The notes beneath the pieces were generated by a model that was given only the letters and a program-made list of their open reading frames with translations, was not told the origin of the DNA and searched no databases. A stretch of DNA of 64,000 nucleotides from Arthrinium phaeospermum (lineage: Eukaryota; Ascomycota; Sordariomycetes; Amphisphaeriales; Apiosporaceae). Positions 56,827 through 64,000 of this stretch are shown here, piece by piece; the first letter of the stretch is position 1; each line of letters starts with the position of its first letter. The position numbers and the translations under genes are program-made. The DNA lies in NCBI GenBank assembly GCA_006503535.1, contig QYRS01000003.1, positions 2,914,001-2,978,000 on the forward strand, written 5' to 3'.

Positions 56827-58723
56827 ATGGCTCCACCCGAAGCCCAGCAACAGGCGGGCGCAGGTCCGTGTCGCCGCAGTGTCCCCATCGCCAGCAAGAC
56901 CATTGTTGAGGCTAACTCGAAACCGTCCAGCTCCCGCCAACAAAAAGAAGAACAACAAGAAGAAGAAGAACAATGCAAATAAGCAGAAGCAGCAGGACGA
57001 CGCCCCCGATGAGAAATCTGTAGACACCACGCTGCCGAACGGCGAGCAGCGCCAAGGAGAAGACGACGACCAATCCGACACCCCCGATTCCCCTGTGGTA
57101 AGGTCATGAGCCGGCCCCCTGTAACCCGCGAGTACAGGACAGCTCCCCGTAGCAGAACTGGCTGACTGGATTGCTCCAGAAACCAACACATACAGAATCC
57201 CCGAACGGCGACGCAGAAACACCAATACCAACACCCACAACAAATGGTCATTCTCGTCAAGAACCGGAAAGTACTATGGACAACTCAGAGTCGAGCGCCG
57301 ACACGAGCGCCAGGTTAGAAGCCATGTCGCAGGAACGGGAGGCCTTGAGAGCCGAAGTGGAGCAGGTCCGAAAGCAATTGGAGGGTATACAGGAAACACA
57401 CGCCCAGGAAACGACAAAGCTGAAGTCGGAGCTGGAAGAGAGCGTGGCTGCCAAGGAACTTGCCGAAGAGGAATACGAGTCTCTCCGAGAACGAGTCGAC
57501 AAGCTTAAAGAGACTCTGGGAAGCAAACTGGCGCGAGACCGAGAAGAGCTGGAAGGGGCCAAGGAGCGCGTTGAGGAATTAGAGGCCCAGAACGAAGAGC
57601 TACAAAAGGGCACAGAGACCTACCAGGAACAGATGGAGGGGTTGAGGACAGAGCTTCAAGATGCCAACCGGGAACTGACGAGCCTCCGGAGTCGCAACAA
57701 TCTCTCACAGCATAATTCGATGAAGGAAAAGGAGGACATGACACGGCAAATCCAGCATCTCAGGGAAGAAGCGGAAGCCGCCAAGGATGCCATGGGCGAC
57801 TGGGAAGTTCTTGCTATGGAAGAGCGGTCTATCCGAGAGAACTTGGCCGACAAGACGGCCGCCCTCGAGGAGCAGATCGCTAGCCTGCGCGAAAACTACG
57901 AGCGGGCCGCTTCCGAACGGGATATACAGTCGCAAGCAGTAGACAGTCTTCAGAGGGCCCTCCAGGAGATCCAAGAAGCACGAAGGCGAGAGTTGCGCGA
58001 GATGGTTGAGTCGTCTGAAGAACAGCTTCAAGCCATGAAGAAGCTGGTGAAGGAGGCCGATACCAGAGCGTCCGAGGCGGAAGCTGGAAAGGAGACCATG
58101 CAGAAGGAACTCGAGCGAACCGCACCCTTTGAGAAGGAAGTAAAGGAGAAGAACTTACTCATCGGCAAGCTGAGGCATGAGGCCATCGTTCTGAACGATC
58201 ACTTGACAAAGGCGCTTCGCTACCTCAAGAAGACGAAGCCCGAGGATAGTATTGACAAGTACGTCCCTCCCATGCTGACCTTCACAAGCCACATCTGCTG
58301 ACCCTGAATAGGCAAATTGTGACGAACCACTTCCTACAGTTTTTGGCCCTGGATCGGTCCGACCCCAAGAAGTTCCAGATTCTCCAGATCATCGCCGGGC
58401 TCCTGACATGGACAGAAGAGCAAAGAGAGCAGGCCGGCCTGGCGCGGCCCGGGACTTCAACTAATAGCCTGAGGCTGCCGAGCTCGCCGTTCCACCGGAC
58501 CCCTAGTACGCCGTCCCTAAACACCGAGTTCTTCTCCGACACCACGCCCACGTCGGCGAAGGGGGAGTCGCTGGCGGACCTGTGGGCCGGGTTTCTGGAG
58601 CGGTCGGTCGAGGAGGCCTCGGCGGGCGGCGAGTCGAGGAAGGGCAGCATGTCGAGTGTGGCGACGGGGACGACGGGGACGACAAGGCCAGATACGAAAG
58701 GTGGGAACCACCAGGGCTCATAG
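56827..58723 (+). CDS. RUD3: Golgin Rud3 with GRAB domain
   Basis: This coiled-coil cis-Golgi tether is recruited by Arf1 in yeast. Four exons (56827-56863, 56931-57097, 57180-58258, 58312-58723) encode 564 residues. A Lys/Asn-rich N-terminus (ANKKKNNKKKKNN) is followed by an acidic segment, and then a long heptad-like coiled coil from about residue 90 to 400 (REALRAEVEQVRKQLEGIQ; REELEGAKERVEELEAQNEE). The GRAB Arf-binding region is clear: LRHEAIVLNDHLTKALRYLK, then NHFLQFLALDRSDPKKFQIL and IIAGLLTWTEEQREQAGL. The last intron (58259-58311) interrupts this domain. A Ser/Thr/Gly tail ends the protein. The first exon is just 37 bases. Confidence 0.93.
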
Positions 58724-59264
58724 GGCGTCGTCTATACTATTTTACATCTCTTCTACGTGCCCTTTTTTTCTTTTGCCCCCTAGGTTTCCTGGGGATTTGT
58801 TATGCACCCTAGAAGGAAGATACACCCAGCGAGTGCGTGCTTCTGCATACCGTGAAAGATGTAATGGGAAGCATGAAAAGACGAAGAGAGATACTGGCAT
58901 TCCCGGTGGCGTTTTAAAGAGGGAGAGGTACATGTACGTACGCATGCTTGTAGCATCACAGGACGAAGGGACCGGCTATTGCATAGCATCGATGTCGCAA
59001 ATACCATGTTTAGGTGGTTGAGTTGTTGACTATAGATCCTTCTTTCTCCCGTTTCAATGCGCAAGGAAAGATTTGGTGGTATGATGCCCTGTGATATTTG
59101 ACTGAATAGAGCCTACTCAAGCATCGAGAAAGCCCACAGTACAACTAGGCAGGTGCAAGACACATACAACACATCATTCAATTTTTGGTATGAATCAATT
59201 TATATGTCTATATTATAAATTCGGGTATCCCTGCTACAGGAACAAAGCTAAGAAGAAATCAGTC
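58724..59264. other. Convergent intergenic region
   Basis: This stretch lies between the stops of Rud3 (+) and the polytopic membrane protein (-). AT-rich near 59160-59220; no gene. Confidence 0.45.
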
Positions 59265-60411
59265 CTACCCAACAACCTGCTGGTTCGCCATCTGCGCATC
59301 CTCTTGCGCGCGCGGCAGCATGTTGGTCGCATACGACTCGGCGTCGCGCGATATGGCGTCGATGTTGATGCGGTTCTCGAGGGCATCGTTAACGCCCTCA
59401 ATGACCTCGCGCTCCTCCATGACCTCCCGCATAAGCCGCCCCTCGTGGGTCCAGTAGGCCTCGACGCGGCGCCGCAGGTCCTCGTCGCGGATCGCCGTGT
59501 TCTTGATGATACCGACGGCGTTGATCTTGCTCTTGGTCAGCAGCAGGGCGCGCGTGGCGGCCTCGACACGCTCGGCCGGATCGGGCGGCGCCGCGAAGGC
59601 GCGGTTCGTCGAGCTCAGGTATAGCAGGGCCGCGAAGGCGGCGTTGACGAGCGCGAGCGCCACGGCGCGGTAGGTCCGCATGTCCCAGAAGTGCATGTCG
59701 ATGTCTTGCAGTCGGGTGGCGCGCGAGTTGGCCTGGTAGTTGTAGCTGTGCACCAGGTACACGTCGAGTGCGGCGACCACGCAGCTGGTCATGACGACCG
59801 TCGTGCGCCACCTGGGGCCCTCGCGCCCCGACAGCCAGTCCGAGGTCGCCGCCGAGAGGATGGCGAGGTTCAGGAGATGCGGCGCCAGCAGCGCCGGGAG
59901 AGCGTAGTAGAAGTAGGAGCGCGGGTCGTCCGAGTTGCAGAAGGGGCAGTCGGCCAGGACGTTCGGGCCGAACTGGAGGTAGAGCAGGCGGCTTTCGAGG
60001 TTGACGAATTTGGCCCGCAGGGCTTGGTCAACTTCCGTCAGGGCGTTGCCGGGCCGCAAAGACGTGAGGCGCGTGAAGAGGACATCGGTAGGGATCTGGA
60101 GGCGACTTTGGGTCCGCACAAAGAGGTTCTCGGGCGCGGAGAAGGGGAGCGAGACGACGAGGTAGACGAGGACGGTAATGGCGAGCGCATAGAGGGTGCG
60201 CGCTACCTGGGGCGGAATTCGACGGATCCGGAGTCCCTGAGCGGCTGGTCCGGCGCGCAAGGTGCGATAGTATCCTATGGCCTTGGGCAGGAGCATAGGG
60301 CCAAAGAAGAGCAGGAGGGACTTGATACTGTGATATCCATGTTAACACCGTAGCCGTTGGGCGCAACACGAAGGCGCAAACTTACGTTCCCCAAGAGATT
60401 GGAATCCCCAT
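59265..60411 (-). CDS. Polytopic membrane protein of unknown function
   Basis: Two exons (60411-60386, a 26-base first exon, and 60327-59265) encode 362 residues beginning MGIPISWGTIKSLLLFFGPM. Hydrophobic segments occur near residues 9-25, 55-72 (ITVLVYLVVSLPF), 147-172 (YALPALLAPHLLNLAILSAA), 184-205 and 229-248. A cysteine pair in LADCPFCNSDDPRSYFYYAL between helices is striking and probably lumenal or metal-binding. The C-terminal 100 residues are charged and helical (LRRRVEAYWTHEGRLMREVM). I recognise this as a conserved fungal protein but cannot assign a function. It was resolved because the tiny first exon restores a natural N-terminus. Convergent with Rud3. Confidence 0.8.
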
Positions 60412-61316
60412 CTTGCCGTCTTCATAGCCTGTTCATGTATGGTGTTTCGGGAGCATGGAAGAAAAATAAATAAAGATAAATCAGTTGTCAAAGACCAAAC
60501 ATGTCTAAATGTTCACTCTGTCCTCTTGAAACCTTACTTCCAGAAACGGGCGCCAAACGATGCAAGGCTGACAGTTGGCATTTATTAGCTTTCAGGGACC
60601 ATCAGCAGGCGTCATCCGGTTACTTTAGGAGAGGACAGAGGACCCCATTTCTTTCTAAATTTGGAAATCCCATTGACCAAACTTTCCCGTTACATAAGCC
60701 ACTTGGATGTGGCTGGGTAGACGCTTTTGGACGATTGGCCGACAAAGAAGTTTGGTCGGTCCGCTTCCGGCCCCATCCTTTAAATCTCAGTGATGGGCTC
60801 AACCCAAACATTTTTTTTCTACTTCACCATCACATCAACTTCTCTCTCCGCGAGTAACATGCACCCTGCTACCACTTTGCTGAACCGAAAACACCGCTCC
60901 TGTACCTGCGTCTTGGCCTACCAAAGGAGGGACGGGCCAGAGCTCTGTTTCTGTATACATATTCCAGCATTCCCGTGGTTTTAGGTAAGTCGGGTCATTG
61001 TTAGGAGAGGCGTATTGTCTCTGATATGTAGCCTGGCGCTTTCGAAGCTTTCGCGAACTTTTTCCTCAATAGTCGCTAGAGTCAAAAAGACGCCTAGAAC
61101 GAGCCCAAGTACTCTGCCAAGAGTCATCTCAATCGTGTTACAGAGTTTCCAGCTACGGCGATGGTCTACTCTGCGTCAAATAAAGATGAGAGACATTCAT
61201 GCATTCTTCCATTGCTTGTAGTATTCCTATCGCATACCAATAATGGCAACAGCAAATTTGTTATGTTCGCCCTAATGATACGTAATTGTACTGTTGGTAG
61301 GCAATCCGGGCTTCCG
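60412..61316. other. 0.9 kb intergenic region
   Basis: This stretch holds the promoter of the polytopic membrane protein and the 3' flank of Get1. An ATG frame at 60501-60857 (+) translates to nothing recognisable. Confidence 0.4.
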
Positions 61317-62107
61317 TCACGAATCCTTCTTGGTTCCCGTGGCAGGCCTCGGCTTGTCCGGTCCCTGCGCCGCCTTCATCGGATGCTCGCGTGCCTGCAC
61401 CTTCGCTCCCAAGGCCAGGCCCAGGATGGCTGTGAGTGTGTCGCTCACCAGCATGATGACTCCGTTGCAGGCCAACTGCCACGACACAATGCTGATGCTG
61501 CCCAACGGCGCGCGGGGGAAGGAGAGAACCCATTCCGCATAGTAGGGAAACCAGCCATGCGGAAGCCAGAACATGGGCTCTTTCGAGTACCAGAAAGGCA
61601 GGAACATCTTGAGCCCCCGGGTGGCAGTCCAGCGCACGACGCCCACGGTGCGATCAAACTTGGTCTTGACTCCTTCGTGCGATTTTTCTAGAACGGTTGC
61701 ATTAGAAATGACTTCCTTGTCGAGGTGTAGAGTGGTATATGTCGGAGAGCCACGTACTCATCTTCTCCAGCTGGTCCAACAACTTGTCATGCTGCCTGCG
61801 CAGTTTCGCCCATCTCGCAAATTCGTCCTGACTGCTCGTAGCATTCAGGTCGCGGCGGATCTTCAGGTATTCGCTTTGCAGTTTCTTTCGTTCAGCCGTC
61901 GTTCGCGATGTCTGCGTCGGCAGCATGAGGTACAAGGTCCATAGCTGGAATAGTGTCACCAGGTCAGCAAAGTCCACGTATGACGTGTTGGGGCTTGAGC
62001 GAGCGTGTGTGTATATGTACCAGGTTGTTGATAGTGGCTGCGCCGATTGTGTTCACCAGATGCGCGGCGAGCTCCACGAGGAACACAACAAGTAGAAGGG
62101 ACGGCAT
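61317..62107 (-). CDS. GET1: Get1, ER receptor subunit for tail-anchored proteins
   Basis: With Get2, Get1 forms the ER membrane receptor that accepts tail-anchored proteins from the Get3 ATPase. Three exons (62107-62021, 61944-61758, 61687-61317) give 214 residues. The first exon is the N-terminal helix ([20 protein letters not shown]). The cytosolic coiled coil that contacts Get3 follows, with the signature [20 protein letters not shown]. Two further hydrophobic helices come after residue about 110 ([35 protein letters not shown]), and the tail is Lys-rich. Length and topology match the family (human WRB). A start further upstream is not needed. Confidence 0.93.
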
Positions 62108-62515
62108 GGTGTTGTCCGCCAGTACGTGCTGATGCGCGTGGGATGGAGAGGTGGTGGTGATGACGATGATGCGGAGGTTCGGTCCTCGAAGCAAAATCGT
62201 GGCCTTGGACCATATTGCTACCTACAGATGGCCCAAGAGCTGTGGTGGGATAGGTACCTGATGGCCCGCTACTTGTCGGAGGAAAAACGACTTTTTCGCC
62301 GACAACCCCGCCAATACGCAACACACACCACGATTGATCACAATGATTGCTCCGACACGATATAACCACAGAATAGCTTCCCATGGGAGGTGACGTGACC
62401 CCTTTCCGTCAACCCAATGCACGTTTAAAATCTATTTGGAGAGGGTATTGCTCCACCGGTGGTTTTTCATGAAGATCGAAGATCCGATCTCACAACAATA
62501 TGGTGATTGCGCAAT
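62108..62515. promoter_or_regulatory. Divergent promoter, Get1 and PTAR1-like gene
   Basis: 408 bases separate two outward-reading start codons. No coding sequence is visible inside; an AT-rich segment lies near 62425-62445. Confidence 0.5.
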
Positions 62516-63541
62516 ATGTCTCGCTCGTTAGACAATGACATACTGTCCAATCTCAAATCCGAGGATCCAACCACAGTGTACCGAGATATTTCCAGCATCT
62601 TGAATCACCCCCCTGGCGATGGCCTCCTAGAGATAGAGCTGCTTGGCAGCAGCCATCCTCTGGAAACGGGCGTGCACTTTCTGCAAGATGAGAACGCTAT
62701 AGCCATACCGAAGTTGCGGCTTGTACAGGCCTTCTTTGTCGCACGCCAGGTTCTGTCCAAGCATTTGTTGAAGCCGGCCGCTCCCCCGACGGGCGAAACT
62801 GTGGAAGCGACTTCTGTTATTCTCCTTATGGATCCAGAGCATCTCACAGCTGCGAATGTGAGGAAGAGGGCCATCATTTCACGGTTACAGCCTGGATCGC
62901 TACCAACGCAGGCCTTACACACAGAGCAGCAGTTCATCGATAGCTTGCTTACATCCCGCCTGCACCGTCACACCAAGTCTCCCACGCTATGGAGTCATCG
63001 TCGTTGGCTGATCCAGACCCTTGGGGCTCATCAGTCACTCGAACGCACCAGATCAGATCTCCTCAACGTAGTCATGGTGGCCGCCGAAAGACACCCCAGG
63101 AACTACTATGCATGGAGCCATGCTAGATGGCTGGTCGATGTTTCCGCCAGGGACGGGCCCTTGCCCCTTATGCGTTACAAGACAATCGTGGACGACGTGA
63201 AAACATGGTGTTATAAACACCACGATGACATATCGGGGTGGACATATCTCCAATGGCTTCTCGTAAGGATCGAGGACGCTGGGGAGAGGCAAAGGCAGTG
63301 CTCGATGGTTCTGCAGAATACGCTCAATATCGTACAATCCTTCAACTGGACCAACCCGTCGGTTTGGGACTTTCTGCAAATGCTGGTCGTAAGAGAGTTT
63401 GTTCACCGTGAGCTTTTCGAGACATTTTTGCGTGTCAACGACTTCCTGTCTTCCTCGACCACCGAAGATGGCGGCGGCTCAGCGGCATCTAGAACATTGA
63501 TACGGGCAAGGCAGTGGGCCGCTCAGAACCGGGAGGGCTAG
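62516..63541 (+). CDS. Protein prenyltransferase alpha-subunit repeat protein (PTAR1-like)
   Basis: A single-exon protein of 341 residues. Helical prenyltransferase-alpha repeats are visible at about 158-175 (TLWSHRRWLIQTL), 198-212 (NYYAWSHARWLVDV), 240-256 (DISGWTYLQWLLVRI) and 280-295 (NPSVWDFLQMLVVREF). Each carries the conserved Trp of the family. The protein is close in plan to PTAR1, which pairs with the Rab-type beta subunit for prenylating Ykt6 or related targets; that pairing is inferred. Canonical farnesyl or geranylgeranyl alpha subunits are less likely because the N-terminal PLYN/EVVRxxL elements are absent. The ATG at 62516 is the first true start. Confidence 0.8.
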   Translation: MSRSLDNDILSNLKSEDPTTVYRDISSILNHPPGDGLLEIELLGSSHPLETGVHFLQDENAIAIPKLRLVQAFFVARQVLSKHLLKPAAPPTGETVEATSVILLMDPEHLTAANVRKRAIISRLQPGSLPTQALHTEQQFIDSLLTSRLHRHTKSPTLWSHRRWLIQTLGAHQSLERTRSDLLNVVMVAAERHPRNYYAWSHARWLVDVSARDGPLPLMRYKTIVDDVKTWCYKHHDDISGWTYLQWLLVRIEDAGERQRQCSMVLQNTLNIVQSFNWTNPSVWDFLQMLVVREFVHRELFETFLRVNDFLSSSTTEDGGGSAASRTLIRARQWAAQNREG

Positions 63542-64000
63542 TTAGCAAATGGGCCACCACTCCACATATGACGATATGTTGTATGCATATTCTCTTGGTA
63601 GATTCAATGCGGCGAAATCCCATCTTTTTAGAAATGGTCTCCACGAATTTCAGCTTTTGCACTTGGCACTTGTTTCAGCTGAAAATACGAGATTCGTCGG
63701 CTGTCCACAAAGACTCAGCTATTTCTAGATTCTAGACATCCAACTTATTCCAAGTTTGCAGCTTCGAGCGCCGCATGTCACTGCCCGGTTACGCGTATAC
63801 AAGAAACGGCATGGGTTGCTCATGACTCGTCTCGTTGGTCCCCTGATTCATACCGCCTTCACCCAGGTCCCCAGGCCCAGATCCCGAGAGCTGATGCAGG
63901 GGCTCGAGGAAAGCAACATCAGCCTCGAACCCAAGCAGCCAGATGACCCGGCTACTGTTTGTACTTTTCCACGACACAGGGGTTGACCGACTCCTTGTTG
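63542..64000. other. Window end, possible edge of a minus-strand gene
   Basis: The minus strand from about 63960 to 63789 holds a coding-like open stretch (VIWLLGFEADVAFLEPLHQL, ending MPFLVYA and stop). A possible acceptor (aacagtag) precedes it. If real, it is the 3' exon of a gene continuing past the window. I do not recognise it. The rest is 3' flank of the PTAR1-like gene. Confidence 0.3.

Noticed and set aside
1..64000. Transposon, CRISPR array or secondary-metabolite cluster
   Set aside because: No transposase, reverse transcriptase, terminal repeats, spaced direct repeats, or backbone enzymes such as PKS or NRPS were recognised in any frame.

Overview
The window is nuclear DNA of a filamentous ascomycete fungus (Pezizomycotina, probably Sordariomycetes). 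Genes are monocistronic, lie on both strands and are interrupted by mostly short (about 50-150 base) GT-AG introns. The gene set (Zn2Cys6 regulator, GH128 wall glucanase, cupredoxin, golgin Rud3 with a GRAB domain, Get1, Pcf11, SMN with a YG box) is typical of that group. The class-level assignment is an inference from protein character, not a database match. There are no rRNA or tRNA genes that I can defend, no CRISPR array and no intact transposon.

Left part (1-22.8 kb): a bifunctional 6-phosphofructo-2-kinase/fructose-2,6-bisphosphatase (373-2505, +); a decayed or unresolved coding relic (about 2980-3848, +); a five-exon Zn2Cys6 transcription factor (4147-5791, -); about 5.1 kb without a recognisable gene; a secreted GH128-type beta-glucanase (10896-12113, +); an eleven-exon, seven-helix membrane protein (12969-15207, -); a PA-TM-RING ubiquitin ligase (17305-18906, -); and tubulin-folding cofactor B (21838-22761, -).

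Middle part (22.8-45.6 kb): a 7.9 kb gene-free stretch leads into a Myb-type transcription factor (30631-31805, +) whose open frame has no upstream ATG, only a GTG in a perfect initiation context. Then come Trm9-type tRNA methyltransferase (32810-33961, -), a divergent oxidoreductase pair (dihydrodiol/xylose dehydrogenase-like 36127-37370, -, and an aldo-keto reductase 38356-39492, +), the 3'-end-processing factor Pcf11 (39997-42405, -), a 94-residue one-helix protein (43883-44167, +) and a four-helix membrane protein (44594-45556, -).

Right part (45.6-64 kb): a three-exon SERF-type micro-gene (47729-48312, +), a secreted cupredoxin (49611-50732, -), SMN (52915-53685, -) divergent from the nucleolar RRM protein Nop15/NIFK (54157-55408, +), golgin Rud3 (56827-58723, +), an unassigned polytopic membrane protein (59265-60411, -), and Get1 (61317-62107, -) divergent from a PTAR1-like prenyltransferase-alpha-repeat protein (62516-63541, +).

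The genes do not form an operon or an obvious biosynthetic cluster. Housekeeping RNA and trafficking functions dominate the right half, where genes are dense and share short divergent promoters. The left and middle carry regulators and surface proteins separated by long non-coding stretches rich in microsatellites and G/C homopolymers. I found no convincing new multi-gene system. The strongest oddities are the ATG-less Myb frame, the frame-conflicted relic at 3 kb, an insertion in the PFK-2 domain, and several coding-like orphan segments.
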